DNA of 64,000 nucleotides from Flectobacillus sp. BAB-3569. Lineage in GTDB: Bacteria; Bacteroidota; Bacteroidia; Cytophagales; Spirosomataceae. The stretch lies in assembly GCF_002270355.1 (NCBI RefSeq), contig NZ_NJFZ01000024.1:51113-115112 (forward strand), read 5' to 3'. The position numbers and the translations under genes are program-made. This document shows, piece after piece, positions 28,465-37,876 of this stretch. Numbering within the stretch: position 1 is the stretch's first letter; every line of letters begins with the position of its first letter. The notes below the pieces were generated by a model that saw only the letters and a list, made by a program, of their open reading frames with translations, was not told the DNA's origin and did not search any database.

Positions 28465-28537
28465 ATACGCAATGCACTGTATCTCTACAACCGTATCACC
28501 TAGTCCGAGACTAAGTCTCGAACTAGGTGATACGGTT
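28465..28537. repeat. degenerate repeat-1 core followed by a 23-bp stem palindrome
   Basis: ATACGCAATGCACTGTATCT (from 28465) is a diverged version of the family 1 core. It is followed by AACCGTATCACCTAGTCC and GAGAC (28489-28511), which pair with GTCTCG and AACTAGGTGATACGGTT (28515-28537). There is one mismatch and a 3-base loop. No T run follows, so it is not a standard terminator. Confidence 0.65.
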
Positions 28538-28558
28538 AAATGCTAATAATTAGAAATT

Positions 28559-28596
28559 AAATTCACAATTCTTAATTCACAACTCAGCATTAATAC
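28559..28596. repeat. dispersed repeat family 2, copy 1
   Basis: AATTCACAATTCTTAATTCA and CAACTCAGCATTAATA, directly abutting the stop codon of the next minus-strand gene. It closely matches 37867-37912; a weaker relative is at 14574-14620. Confidence 0.5.
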
Positions 28597-29064
28597 TTAC
28601 TTGCCACAATCTTTTCTGCGAGTATCTGCTAAAGCGATGATTCTCCAACCTTCTGGAGTTTTGAAAAGCTGAAAGGCATCAACGCCACAATGACTAAATT
28701 TACCATTGGCATAAAATTCATAGGGAGTCCAAGCGGTTGCCATCTGCCCATCAATTCTGATTTCATAGCTCAATAACCTTTCTTCAATTGCCAAACTGGC
28801 AGGAAGTGAGCCAATTTGTTTGACAAAATCGGCAATTCCATTTTCGGTGGTAAGTTCCATTTGTTGTGTTTTACGACTCATTCCTATCGATTGCATTCGG
28901 ATAGATGGGTGAAAAACTGCTTTAATCATAGTTGTATCATGCTTTTGCATGCCAGTAAATAGCTGGTCGATGACCGCCTTTACTGCAGTTTCGTCGGTAG
29001 ACTGAGCAGATAGTGTTGCTGTAATTCCTATGATGAGGGAAAAGGTTAGTATAATTTTTTTCAT
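28597..29064 (-). CDS. secreted NTF2-like (SnoaL/DUF4440-type) protein
   Basis: A 155-residue exported protein counted from the Met at 29064 (MKKIILTFSLIIGITATLSAQ), which gives a clean signal peptide; the upstream Met at 29088 would add eight residues ahead of it. The mature part has the NTF2-like pattern: a helix with ETAVKAVIDQLFTGMQKHD, a strand with FHPSIRMQSIG, and C-terminal strands MATAWTPYEFYANGKFSHCG and GWRIIALADTRRK. This fold makes a ligand pocket and sometimes an active site, but no catalytic residues can be named. It is probably transcribed alone, downstream of asnS on the same strand but beyond asnS's terminator. Confidence 0.82.
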   Translation of the reverse strand: MKKIILTFSLIIGITATLSAQSTDETAVKAVIDQLFTGMQKHDTTMIKAVFHPSIRMQSIGMSRKTQQMELTTENGIADFVKQIGSLPASLAIEERLLSYEIRIDGQMATAWTPYEFYANGKFSHCGVDAFQLFKTPEGWRIIALADTRRKDCGK

Positions 29065-29162
29065 ATTAAAAAAAGAGTTTAAATACATGTGTCGACTCTG
29101 AAGTGTAAGCTGTAATAAAGATATTCATTTTCACATAAATGATTGACATGCTGAATAGCAAA

Positions 29163-29204
29163 AAAGGTTGTGCCGACATTTTTTCAAATATCAGCACAAC
29201 CTTT
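29163..29204 (-). terminator. terminator of asnS
   Basis: AAAGGTTGTGC pairs perfectly with GCACAACCTTT. On the minus strand a T6 run follows. It lies about 85 bases after the asnS stop codon. Confidence 0.8.
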
Positions 29205-29250
29205 AAAGTTGTTTATTTCTGTAGCATCCAAGATATATCTTTCAGGTTAT

Positions 29251-29284
29251 TTTCTAATAACAGATATACCTATAACTACTAACT
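29251..29284 (+). repeat. dispersed repeat family 3, copy 2 (diverged)
   Basis: CTAATAACAGATATACCTAT followed by AACTACTAAC, related to the copies at 25897 and 41071; located right after the asnS stop codon. Confidence 0.45.
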
Positions 29285-29289
29285 AGTTC

Positions 29290-30735
29290 CTAGAATTCAG
29301 CAGTTTTTGGCGTACGAGGGAAAGGAATTACGTCACGGATATTAGTCATACCCGTTACAAACATTACCAAACGTTCGAAACCAATACCGAAACCAGCGTG
29401 TGGTGCTGTACCAAACTGGCGAGTTTCTAAGTACCACCAAATTGATTCGATAGGAATACCGACTTCTTGACAACGTTGTGCCAATTTTTCGTAGTTATCT
29501 TCACGTTGCGAACCACCGATAATCTCACCAATACCTGGGAATAATACGTCCATTGCGCGTACAGTTTGCCCAGGAACATTATCAGTTACTTCATCCAACT
29601 TCATGTAGAAAGCTTTGATGTCTTTCGGATAGTTGGTTAAGATAACTGGTTTTTTGAAGTGTTTTTCTACCAAATAACGCTCATGCTCAGATTGCAAGTC
29701 GATACCCCAAGCTACAGGATATTGGAATTTACCTTCTTTATGACGTTTTGAGCTCAATAAGATTTGGATTGCTTCGGTATATGTCAACTTGACATAATCG
29801 TTGTCAATCACAAATTTCAATTTCTCAATAAGCGCCAGTTCTGAACGCTCTTCTTGTTTCTTATTTTTCTCTTCTTCTTTCAAGCGACCTTCCAAGAATA
29901 CCAAGTCATCATAACAGTTGTCAAGGGCATACTTGATCACATACTTAGTAAAATCTTCAGCCAAAGCCATGTTGTCTTCTAATTCATAAAAAGCAACTTC
30001 TGGCTCAATCATCCAGAACTCAGCCAAGTGACGAGCCGTGTTTGAGTTTTCAGCACGGAAAGTAGGACCAAAAGTATAAACTTTTGATAACGCCATAGCG
30101 CCTAATTCACCTTCCAACTGACCCGAAACCGTTAGATTTGTTTCACGACCAAAGAAGTCTTCTTTGTAGTTAACAGACCCATCTTCGTTCAATGGTGGAT
30201 TCTTAGGATCGAGCGTAGTTACACGAAACATTTCGCCTGCACCTTCAGCATCCGAACCAGTAATGATTGGAGTATGAAGATAGAAGAAACCATTGTCGTT
30301 GAAGTATTTATGAATGGCATATGCCAAAGTGTGACGAACACGAAGGATTGCTGAGAATGTATTTGTACGAGGACGCAAGTGACCAATTTCTCTCAAAAAC
30401 TCCAATGAGTGTTTTTTAGGTTGTAATGGGTATTTCTCAGGGTCGGCAGTACCATATACAAGTGCAGATTTTACTTGTAATTCTACTTTTTGACCTGAAC
30501 CTTGTGACTCGATTAAAGTTCCTGTAATGGCTACACATGCACCCGTTGTAATGAGTTTTTGAGTTTCCTCATTCAAAACACCTGCCTCAGCCACAGCTTG
30601 GATATTGTGAATAACCGAACCATCATTGATATTAATGAAAGTTACGTTTTTAGATTCACGCTTGGTTCTTACCCAGCCTTTTACTGTAATTTCTGAGCCT
30701 ACAGCTGCTTCTGCTAAGATTTGTTTGATTTGCAT
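29290..30735 (-). CDS. asnS: asparaginyl-tRNA synthetase
   Basis: A 481-residue class IIb aminoacyl-tRNA synthetase that charges tRNA-Asn with asparagine in the cytoplasm. The N-terminal anticodon-binding OB domain covers residues 1-110 ([20 protein letters not shown]). The catalytic core has motif 2 ([18 protein letters not shown]) and motif 3 ([16 protein letters not shown]) and the end [10 protein letters not shown] typical of AsnRS. A charged helical insertion ([20 protein letters not shown]) lies between motifs 2 and 3, as seen in bacterial AsnRS. The start at 30735 gives [15 protein letters not shown], a usual N-terminus. It has its own terminator downstream and is divergent from rpoN. 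Confidence 0.97.
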   Translation of the reverse strand: MQIKQILAEAAVGSEITVKGWVRTKRESKNVTFININDGSVIHNIQAVAEAGVLNEETQKLITTGACVAITGTLIESQGSGQKVELQVKSALVYGTADPEKYPLQPKKHSLEFLREIGHLRPRTNTFSAILRVRHTLAYAIHKYFNDNGFFYLHTPIITGSDAEGAGEMFRVTTLDPKNPPLNEDGSVNYKEDFFGRETNLTVSGQLEGELGAMALSKVYTFGPTFRAENSNTARHLAEFWMIEPEVAFYELEDNMALAEDFTKYVIKYALDNCYDDLVFLEGRLKEEEKNKKQEERSELALIEKLKFVIDNDYVKLTYTEAIQILLSSKRHKEGKFQYPVAWGIDLQSEHERYLVEKHFKKPVILTNYPKDIKAFYMKLDEVTDNVPGQTVRAMDVLFPGIGEIIGGSQREDNYEKLAQRCQEVGIPIESIWWYLETRQFGTAPHAGFGIGFERLVMFVTGMTNIRDVIPFPRTPKTAEF

Positions 30736-31105
30736 TGTCTAGTTTTACAAAATGTATTTGAATAAATCTTCTTTATACCTCCATACGTAAGTATTTTAGT
30801 AAATAGGATTGCCATTTTGGTTACCTACTATTCAAAATTACTTACAATTCTGTCAATTACCGAATGATGAATTGCTTTTCATAAGTTTTTTGTAAGTGGT
30901 CGAAAAAAGTTTGAAAATGTAAGTTTCTGTTTTACAGATTTTTATGTAAAATGATTATTTGTATTTGGGATTTGTCAAACATCTTAATTATTTTTATCGA
31001 GCAAATTGGCAAGATTGTTGATAGAGGGTGAAAAGAAAGACCGTCCTCAAACCTTATACCAAACTTGATGGATGTTTCTACAGTAATCCTTACATGTCAT
31101 AAAAT
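30736..31105. other. divergent region between asnS and rpoN
   Basis: 370 AT-rich bases. On the minus strand TAATTTTG (about 30830) fits the -7 consensus for asnS, but the nearest TTG is only 13 bases upstream. Nothing else was seen. Confidence 0.35.
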
Positions 31106-32575
31106 ATGCAAAAACTATCCTTAAACCAGTCGCTTCAGCAGCGACTATCACCACAACAAATTCAGTTTATAAAGCTCTTACAAATTCCGACGTTTGAGCT
31201 GGCGGCTAGAATTGAGGAGGAGCTTGAGATAAATCCAGCTTTGGAAGAAGGCATGGAGATGGATAATGACGTCCAAGAGCAAAAGGAAGAATTTGATGAA
31301 GAATTCGACGACTATAAAGAAGATGAATTTGCTGATTATGAGGACAGAGATTTGGATATAGACTCCTACCTCCATGATGATTATAGTGGTTACAAAATGC
31401 AAGGTGACGGAAACGGAGGGGAAGAAGAAGAAAAAGAAATGCCAATCATGATGGTGGAAAGTTTAACAGACCATCTCAACACTCAGCTCGGTTTTCTTCG
31501 ATTAGACGAAACAAAAGAAACTATTGGAAAACAAATCATCGGTTCTATTGAAGCCGATGGCTATATTCGACGTCCAATGCAGGCCATTGTAAACGACCTT
31601 GCTTTCACACAAGGTGTTTATACCAGCATTGAAGAAGTCGAGGAGGTTTTGCGTGCCATTCAGACTTTCGACCCAGCGGGTATCGCTGCCAGAGATTTGA
31701 AGGAATGCCTATTACTCCAACTTGACCGCAAGTCCCAAAATGAGCCACGTATTCAGGATGCTATCCGAATAGTAGATGAGTACTTTGATGAATTTTCGAA
31801 AAAACACTACGAGAAGATTCAAAAGCGTCTTGGTATCACAGATGAAGCAATGAAGGAAGCGATCTCTTTGATTACTAAATTGAATCCCAAACCCGGTGCT
31901 TCTGACGATGATTCGAATGTGACGCAGTTCTTAATGCCTGACTTCATTCTGACGAATAATAATGGTAAGTTGGAAATTTTCTTGAATTCCAAAAATGCAC
32001 CAGAATTGCGTGTGAGTACTTCATTCCACGAAATGCTCGAAACATATGACAAGAGCGACAAGAACAATAAATCAATAAAAGAAACGGTTACGTTTATCAA
32101 ACAAAAACTGGATTCGGCCAAATGGTTTATCGACGCCATCAAACAACGTCAACAAACGCTCTTGAAAACTATGCAGGCGATTGTGGATTATCAAAAGGAG
32201 TTCTTTTTGTCGGGGGATGAGTCAAAACTTAAACCAATGATATTGAAAGATATCGCCAACGAAATCGAAATGGATATTTCTACCGTTTCGAGGGTGGCGA
32301 GTAGCAAATCGGTACAAACAGAATTTGGCTTGTATTTGCTTAAATATTTCTTCTCAGAAGGTATTTCGACCGAATCGGGCGAAGATGCTTCAAGCCGAGA
32401 AGTAAAAAATATCTTGAAAGAATTGATCGAGAATGAACCTAAGAAAAATCCGCTTTCGGATGATAAACTAGAAAAATACTTAAACGAAAAAGGATATAAT
32501 ATTGCTCGAAGAACGGTGGCAAAATATCGTGAACAACTCAATATCCCTGTAGCCCGCCTTCGTAAACAACTTTAA
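31106..32575 (+). CDS. rpoN: RNA polymerase sigma-54 factor
   Basis: A 489-residue alternative sigma factor that directs RNA polymerase to -24/-12 promoters and needs an AAA+ activator to open them. Region I is intact at the N-terminus (LSLNQSLQQRLSPQQIQFIK, then ELAARIEEELEINPALEE). A strongly acidic region II of about 60 residues follows (many Asp and Glu, 48-110). The core-binding and helix-turn-helix regions lie in the second half (KDIANEIEMDISTVSRVASS), and the RpoN box ARRTVAKYRE is at 467-476 near the C-terminus. No sigma-54 activator gene or convincing -24/-12 promoter was seen in this window. A 16-bp inverted repeat follows the stop codon. Confidence 0.97.
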   Translation: MQKLSLNQSLQQRLSPQQIQFIKLLQIPTFELAARIEEELEINPALEEGMEMDNDVQEQKEEFDEEFDDYKEDEFADYEDRDLDIDSYLHDDYSGYKMQGDGNGGEEEEKEMPIMMVESLTDHLNTQLGFLRLDETKETIGKQIIGSIEADGYIRRPMQAIVNDLAFTQGVYTSIEEVEEVLRAIQTFDPAGIAARDLKECLLLQLDRKSQNEPRIQDAIRIVDEYFDEFSKKHYEKIQKRLGITDEAMKEAISLITKLNPKPGASDDDSNVTQFLMPDFILTNNNGKLEIFLNSKNAPELRVSTSFHEMLETYDKSDKNNKSIKETVTFIKQKLDSAKWFIDAIKQRQQTLLKTMQAIVDYQKEFFLSGDESKLKPMILKDIANEIEMDISTVSRVASSKSVQTEFGLYLLKYFFSEGISTESGEDASSREVKNILKELIENEPKKNPLSDDKLEKYLNEKGYNIARRTVAKYREQLNIPVARLRKQL

Positions 32576-32590
32576 TTGCAAGTCTATCAT

Positions 32591-32649
32591 AAGTGAATGA
32601 TGAATAGTTTTAAATTTGCTGTTGCAAGAAAATTATTCATCATTCACTT
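32591..32649. terminator. inverted repeat downstream of rpoN
   Basis: AAGTGAATGATGAATA pairs perfectly with TATTCATCATTCACTT across 27 bases and is followed by TTATTTTA. It overlaps the approach to the next gene (start 32665), so it could attenuate read-through from rpoN. Confidence 0.5.
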
Positions 32650-32664
32650 TTATTTTACTCGACT

Positions 32665-33315
32665 TTGAACGCTCGTCTCGCATATATTCTCTCTGTAGTA
32701 CTACATCCCTTAGTTATGCCAACCTTGTTGTTTGGGATTATTTTTTACCAAGCGCCAGCTGCTATACCCAACCTAGAACTTTTTAACAGTGCAGCCAAAG
32801 TAGGAATGCTAAGTCTAAAGTTAGGACTTTTGATTCTGATTTTCCTTCAAACCTTCCTAGTTCCAGCGCTTTCTATCTATTTTGTATTTCGTTTAGGCTA
32901 TATCAAAACACTTGATATGCAGACACTTCGCGACCGACGATTGCCCTATCTTCTTACCGTGATTATTTACACCTTTATTACGGCATTTTATACAAAATCC
33001 ATTCAACAATTCCCTGAAGTAGCCGTGCTGATGAGCAGTATTACCTTTTCTATTGCGGTGGTATCTTTTGTTAGTTTGTACTGGAAAATATCCGCTCATG
33101 CTGTTGGCATATCAGGAACTATAGGCGCAATCTTGGGTATTGCGATTCACTTACCAGAGGCGCACTTGCTTGGAACACTTGCTACGTTAGTAATTTTAGG
33201 AGGCTTCTTACTTTCCGCTCGATTACAGTTGGCAGCACATACACTTTCCCAGATTATTGCAGGTGTAGCAGTGGGTCTAGCTATTAGTTTATCAGTCACT
33301 TTGCTTTTATTGTGA
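32665..33315 (+). CDS. PAP2-like integral membrane protein
   Basis: A 216-residue protein with about six transmembrane helices. The last half carries a reduced PAP2 signature, YWKISAHAVGISGTIGA and ARLQLAAHTLSQIIAGVAVG, that is the SxH and H-T-x2-Q-x3-G pattern of phosphatase-like membrane proteins; the N-terminal Lys/Arg-Pro motif of true PAP2 enzymes is not obvious. Activity on a lipid phosphate is therefore possible but unproven. The start codon appears to be TTG at 32665, because this gives NARLAYILSVVLHPLVMPTL, the expected N-terminus, and no ATG is available before residue 18. It lies 89 bases after rpoN on the same strand. Confidence 0.75.
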   Translation: MNARLAYILSVVLHPLVMPTLLFGIIFYQAPAAIPNLELFNSAAKVGMLSLKLGLLILIFLQTFLVPALSIYFVFRLGYIKTLDMQTLRDRRLPYLLTVIIYTFITAFYTKSIQQFPEVAVLMSSITFSIAVVSFVSLYWKISAHAVGISGTIGAILGIAIHLPEAHLLGTLATLVILGGFLLSARLQLAAHTLSQIIAGVAVGLAISLSVTLLLL

Positions 33316-33441
33316 GCATATATTTTGAAGTTTCTTGTATGAGATAATTATCAAAACTAAAATTAAATAGTATGCTTGCATAACAAATTATTTTTTTAGA
33401 ACTTCAAACATTGATTGTAAAACCTTTTTAACAGAAAATCT

Positions 33442-34221
33442 ATGTTTGAATTACTAAAATATGAAGTGAAAAATGCTATTGCATTTATTACGCTCAATCG
33501 ACCTGAGGTGTATCATGCTTTAAATCCTGGTCTGATTCAGGAAATAACCAAAGCCGTAAATATGGCATCAGAAGATACTGACGTTCGTGTGATGGTGTTG
33601 ACCTCAGAAGGGGAGAAGGCATTTTGCTCTGGTGCAGACTTAAAAGAAGGGTTGGGCAATATAAAACTACCAAGCGAATCATTACGTAAAAACTACAATC
33701 CGATGGTATTGGCTATGCGAAATTCTCCCAAACCAATTATTGGGGGATTAAATGGCATCGCTGCAGGGGCAGGGTGTTCGTTGGCTTTGGCTTGTGATAT
33801 ATTAATTGCCTCTGAAACTGCGGCAATGTCTGAAATTTTTGTCAGTATTGGCTTAATTATCGACGCTGGCTCTTCGTATTTCTTACCAAGAATTGTTGGT
33901 TCACAACTTGCTTTTGAGCTATGCTCTACAGGTAGGCGCTTAAGTGCTCAGGAGTGTTTGGAATTAGGTTTGGTTTCGAAAGTAGTGCCAGCAAATGAAT
34001 TTAGAGCAACATTGGAGTTTGTAGCGCAGCAATATGCCAAAGCACCAACCAAGGCAATTGGTTTAATCAAGAAAGTATTGAATCAATCTTCACATTCTTC
34101 ACTAGAACAAATGTTGGAGTTGGAAGCAATTCATCAAGATGAAGCAGCTCAAAGCCATGATTTTGTAGAAGGAGTCACCGCATTTTTACAGAAAAGACCT
34201 GCCAATTTTCAGGGTAAATAA
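33442..34221 (+). CDS. enoyl-CoA hydratase/isomerase family protein, PaaG-like
   Basis: A 259-residue crotonase-fold enzyme acting on an acyl-CoA in the cytoplasm. Visible signatures are the substrate pocket FCSGADLKEGLG (about 70-80), the oxyanion-hole segment IIGGLNGIAAGAGCSLALAC, and IGLIIDAGSSYFLPRIVG, whose Asp followed by Gly is the PaaG-type isomerase pattern (1,2-epoxyphenylacetyl-CoA isomerase) and differs from the Glu of ordinary hydratases. It could thus isomerise an enoyl-CoA in aromatic or fatty acid catabolism. No other paa or beta-oxidation genes are adjacent, so the pathway is not fixed. A strong terminator follows. Confidence 0.9.
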   Translation: MFELLKYEVKNAIAFITLNRPEVYHALNPGLIQEITKAVNMASEDTDVRVMVLTSEGEKAFCSGADLKEGLGNIKLPSESLRKNYNPMVLAMRNSPKPIIGGLNGIAAGAGCSLALACDILIASETAAMSEIFVSIGLIIDAGSSYFLPRIVGSQLAFELCSTGRRLSAQECLELGLVSKVVPANEFRATLEFVAQQYAKAPTKAIGLIKKVLNQSSHSSLEQMLELEAIHQDEAAQSHDFVEGVTAFLQKRPANFQGK

Positions 34222-34295
34222 AGGTGAATTTGTATGCTAAAGAAAATTCATAGATAATGTCTACGGCTTTAGCAAAACGAGATAGGTATAAAATT

Positions 34296-34329
34296 AGAAA
34301 AGTCAAGAGTATCACTCTTGACTTTTTCT
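34296..34329 (+). terminator. terminator after the enoyl-CoA hydratase gene
   Basis: AGAAAAGTCAAGAGT pairs with ACTCTTGACTTTTTCT around a 3-base loop, with a T run in the right arm. Confidence 0.85.
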
Positions 34330-35235
34330 GTAACCCGAACCCATAAAAAAATAATCTAATAAAAGATTACTTAGTTAGTATTTTGAATGCTTTCGCAATA
34401 GAATATCGTATATCAATTAAATGATTAATGTCTTGGTAAAGTGATGCCTTAAATGCTTATTGGACGCAATGAAGATGAGCTGAGATTATATCTCAGAAAC
34501 AAGTATGAAGAAATTAGTTTTAAATTAAGTAAGGTTATAATTTATACTAATTATATCATATCGTCATCACATCTAGCGGAATGTTTTGAGGACATCTATA
34601 ACAAGAGCAATTTGCATTAGAATTGTTGAAATAGCAATATTTTTTTTAAATTTTTTTCATAAAAAACTACGATTTTTTGAAAGTATATATTTTTATCGTT
34701 GAAAAATCATGATTTTCGAAAAAATAAGGTGATTTGTTTTTGCCTAATTCCGAATATTCATTCATTTTAAGAATGGCTTTAAAGTCGATTTTCTCCTAAA
34801 TTTTAGACCTAATCGTCTACGAAATATTCTAAAAACAATGGCTTTTTTGAGTGTTCAGCTTTGTGTACATACAGAATCAAAAAGCGCTATTTTCTACTAT
34901 ATTCTTCACCAACTCCTTGCCAAATTACCTACAGATGTTTTATGCATTAAATCAAGAAAGTACCCCTTGTGCTAATGAACTTTTTTCAAAATATCTCTTT
35001 TATTCAATAAAGCTGTACTCTTTTACAAGGAATTAAACAATATACCCCGATGTTTTAACATTTATTGAGTAATTTGCAGAGTAAATAGCAATAACAACCA
35101 AGTTCTTTAATTTACGATTGATTTTGTGTAAAATAAAGGCTTGCATAGTGTTGGAGAACTCTCAAAATGACTAGCTAAATGTGGTATTTCGGACCATAGG
35201 TCTGTAATCCTATGCCACATAGCGCATACACTATA
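34330..35235. other. long non-coding AT-rich stretch before the radical SAM gene
   Basis: About 900 bases with no convincing gene. It contains long A/T runs (around 34640-34740) and a 14-bp perfect palindrome AAAATCATGATTTT (34703-34716). A 61-codon open frame near 34851 has no protein-like features. No tRNA or recognised RNA motif was found. Confidence 0.4.
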
Positions 35236-36257
35236 ATGAATAGAAACCTTACTGACGGTCTGAATTTTATCTCAAAACTTACATGGAAGCGTTTCTGGAA
35301 TGCTACTCAGGTGTTGGCGAGCTACTATTTCTCTAAATTTACAGGTAAGGTTCATCATTGGGGGCTTCCTATCAGTATTTCGTTTGAGCCAACTACTTCT
35401 TGCAACCTACGATGTCCCGAATGCCCAAGTGGACTTCGTTCTTTTACCAGACCAACGGGTATGCTTTCTGATGAGATGTTTCGTCGGTCTATAGATGAAC
35501 TTGCGGATACACTTACGTATCTAATTTTTTATTTTCAAGGCGAACCTTATCTTCATCCACAATTCTTGGAACTAGTACAGTACGCTGCCAGCAAGAAAAT
35601 TTACACGGCTACCTCTACCAATGCTCATTATCTTAGCGATGTACAAGCCAAAAAACAGTAGAATCAGGACTTGACAGGCTGATTATTTCGATTGATGGAA
35701 CTACCCAAGAGGTGTATGAACAATATCGTGTTGGTGGTAAGCTCCATAAGGTAATTGAAGGAACAAAGCATATTGTCAAATGGAAAAAAGCGCTTAAGTC
35801 TTCCACGCCACATATCGTATTTCAGTTTTTGGTAGTACGTCCCAACGAACACCAAATTGAGGAGGTAAAGCAATTGGCGAAGGAGTTAGAGGTAGATGAA
35901 GTTGCCTTAAAAACAGCCCAAATATATGATTACGAGCAAGGCTCAGCCTTGATTCCGACAATAGAAAAATATGCTCGCTACCAACAACAAGCAGATGGAA
36001 GCTATCAAATCAAAAATCATTTGCTCAATCATTGTTGGAAAATGTGGCATTCATGCGTAATTACTTGGGATGGATTGGTAGTTCCATGCTGTTTTGACAA
36101 AGATGCAGAACATAGATTAGGTGATTTGAGTCAAACGTCATTTAAAACCCTTTGGAAAGCTGAATCCTATCAGAATTTTAGACAAGTCGTTTTGAAATCA
36201 AGGAGTGAAATTGAAATGTGTAAAAACTGTACTGAGGGTACACAGGTATGGGCCTAA
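35236..36257 (+). pseudogene. radical SAM/SPASM domain protein, interrupted by a one-base frameshift
   Basis: A radical S-adenosylmethionine enzyme with a C-terminal iron-sulfur SPASM-like region. The first segment has the CxxxCxxC cluster motif as CNLRCPEC, then FYFQGEPYLHP in the GGEP position. After the break the second frame continues LDRLIISIDGTTQEVYEQYR, and later CWKMWHSCVITWDG, VPCCFDKD and CKNCTEGTQ supply the auxiliary cluster cysteines. The first frame stops at 35659-35661. One extra A in the A6 run at 35650-35655 restores AKKTVESGLDRLIISIDG, giving about 340 residues in one piece. I start at the Met at 35236 (MNRNLTDG); one at 35212 is possible. The substrate is unknown. It is followed closely by an M23 peptidase and cdaA. 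Confidence 0.85.
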
Positions 36258-36289
36258 AGCCTTTATACAAACAAGATTTTAAGACAAAA

Positions 36290-36970
36290 ATGTTAATAGA
36301 AGAAATACTAAAAAAATATGATTTTGCTCCAGTTGTGCCTTTCGAATTGTCGGAAGATACCCTGTTGAAAATCGACCTTACCGCTGAGAATACCGACCTA
36401 AAGAAAATAGATTTAACCGATACTGCTATTTTTTCAGAATATGTATTTGCTAAAATTCAAGAAGCGCAGGCAGTTTGTGCCATCGGCGGATATTTTGAAA
36501 ATCGGTATATATATCGTAGAAGTGAACATTTCCAGCAAACCGTAGAACCTAGGTCTATTCACTTGGGAGTAGATATTTGGGCAGCTGCTGGTACGCCAGT
36601 ATTTGCACCATTGGCTGGTAAAGTCCATAGTTTTGCCAACAATGATAACTTTGGTGATTATGGTCCAACCATCATTCTGGAACATGAACTAGAAGGTTAT
36701 ATTTTTTACACGCTGTATGGACATTTGAGTGTGAGCTCTTTGGATGGACTAGCAGTCAATCAGGTTATTGATAAGGGGCAGCGTATAGCAGAATTCGGCA
36801 ATTTTCCTGAAAATGGCAACTGGCCTCCTCATTTGCATTTTCAAGTGATGACTGATATGTTGGGCAAACAAGGAGATTTTCCTGGCGTATGCGAGCCATC
36901 CAAAATTGATTTTTACCGAGCTATTTGTCCTAATGCTCATATCTTACTTAAAACCGACACTTTATATTAG
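36290..36970 (+). CDS. M23-family metallopeptidase without signal peptide
   Basis: A 226-residue LytM-type peptidase (240 if the ATG at 36248, which overlaps the radical SAM gene by ten bases, is used). The zinc ligands are in place: HLGVDIWAAAGTPVFAPLAG (His and Asp) and, near the end, PPHLHFQV (HxH). The middle holds LYGHLSV. M23 enzymes cleave peptide cross-links of peptidoglycan, but no signal peptide, lipobox or transmembrane segment is visible at either candidate start, so it may act on a cytoplasmic peptide or leave the cell by another route. Its tight coupling to a radical SAM gene and its place 29 bases before cdaA suggest a shared transcript. Confidence 0.87.
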   Translation: MLIEEILKKYDFAPVVPFELSEDTLLKIDLTAENTDLKKIDLTDTAIFSEYVFAKIQEAQAVCAIGGYFENRYIYRRSEHFQQTVEPRSIHLGVDIWAAAGTPVFAPLAGKVHSFANNDNFGDYGPTIILEHELEGYIFYTLYGHLSVSSLDGLAVNQVIDKGQRIAEFGNFPENGNWPPHLHFQVMTDMLGKQGDFPGVCEPSKIDFYRAICPNAHILLKTDTLY

Positions 36971-36999
36971 TACTTTAATCGCAAAAACCTTAAAACTGT

Positions 37000-37782
37000 A
37001 TGCACATTGGCTTTTTAAATATTGATTTTATAGATGTAGTTGACGTAATGCTGGTAGCTTTCTTGCTCTATCAGATATACCGACTCATTCAGGGTAGTAT
37101 TGCGAATAAGATATTTTTTGGCTTTATCATCGTATATGCTGTTTATTTGTTAGCAACGGCCTTTGGCATGGAATTGCTTTCTGCCATTTTGGGGCAATTT
37201 ATGAATGTTGGAGTATTGGCACTTTTAATTATTTTTCAACAAGAAATTCGTCGTTTTCTATTAATGTTGGGTCGCTCGACCTCATTCCAAGAAAATGCGA
37301 TTTTGAAAAGATTTTATACGCCCAAAATTTCCAAAGATAAGGTATCCAATCTTCAAGCTATAGTAGAAGCAACACGTACAATGGCTGCTACGCATACAGG
37401 TGCGTTGATTGTTATTGAAAAAGAAGATGATTTGAAAAAATTCATTGAATCTGGTGATGAAATCGACTCTCAGGTATCCAAAAGATTACTCTTGACCATT
37501 TTTCATAAAAACTCACCATTGCACGACGGAGCTGTTATTATCAAAAATAGTCGCTTGGCTGCGGCTCGTTGTATGCTTCCTATCTCGGAAAGTGGTACGA
37601 TTTCGCCAACGCTAGGTTTCAGACACCGTGCTGCATTTGGGATGAGCGAACAAACTGATGCCGCAGTGATTGTAGTATCAGAGGAAAAGGGTGAAATTTC
37701 TTTCGTGTCTCATGGAGGAATTTTTAGAAATATGTCTACCAAAGATTTAGAGTCAAAATTAAGCGAGTACCTATTGAATTAA
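37000..37782 (+). CDS. cdaA: membrane-bound diadenylate cyclase
   Basis: A 260-residue enzyme that condenses two ATP to cyclic di-AMP, a second messenger controlling potassium balance and cell-wall state. Three N-terminal transmembrane helices (roughly residues 12-30, 38-57 and 62-80) are followed by a DisA_N (DAC) domain. Its catalytic motifs are present: DGA in SPLHDGAVIIKNSRLA (176-178) and RHR in LGFRHRAAFGMSEQTDAAV (208-210). The CdaA type is further shown by RRFLLMLGRS after the last helix. The usual partner genes glmM and cdaR are not adjacent. Here the upstream neighbours are the M23 peptidase and the radical SAM gene. A 46-bp palindrome terminates it. Confidence 0.96.
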   Translation: MHIGFLNIDFIDVVDVMLVAFLLYQIYRLIQGSIANKIFFGFIIVYAVYLLATAFGMELLSAILGQFMNVGVLALLIIFQQEIRRFLLMLGRSTSFQENAILKRFYTPKISKDKVSNLQAIVEATRTMAATHTGALIVIEKEDDLKKFIESGDEIDSQVSKRLLLTIFHKNSPLHDGAVIIKNSRLAAARCMLPISESGTISPTLGFRHRAAFGMSEQTDAAVIVVSEEKGEISFVSHGGIFRNMSTKDLESKLSEYLLN

Positions 37783-37792
37783 GAAAGAAGAC

Positions 37793-37876
37793 GTTATTCG
37801 TTAATAGTATATTCGTTATTTGAAGTAGCTCATAATTAGAAGGTTAAATTAAAATTACATCTCGGATATACTATTA
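37793..37876. repeat. dispersed repeat family 3, copy 3 (inverted pair)
   Basis: GTTATTCGTTAATAGTATAT at the left and GGATATACTATTAA at the right form inverted ends around about 50 bases. It lies directly after the cdaA stop codon. Confidence 0.6.

Noticed and set aside
34851..35036. Possible 61-residue gene
   Set aside because: Composition is that of random AT-rich DNA, with no conserved pattern, partner or start signal.
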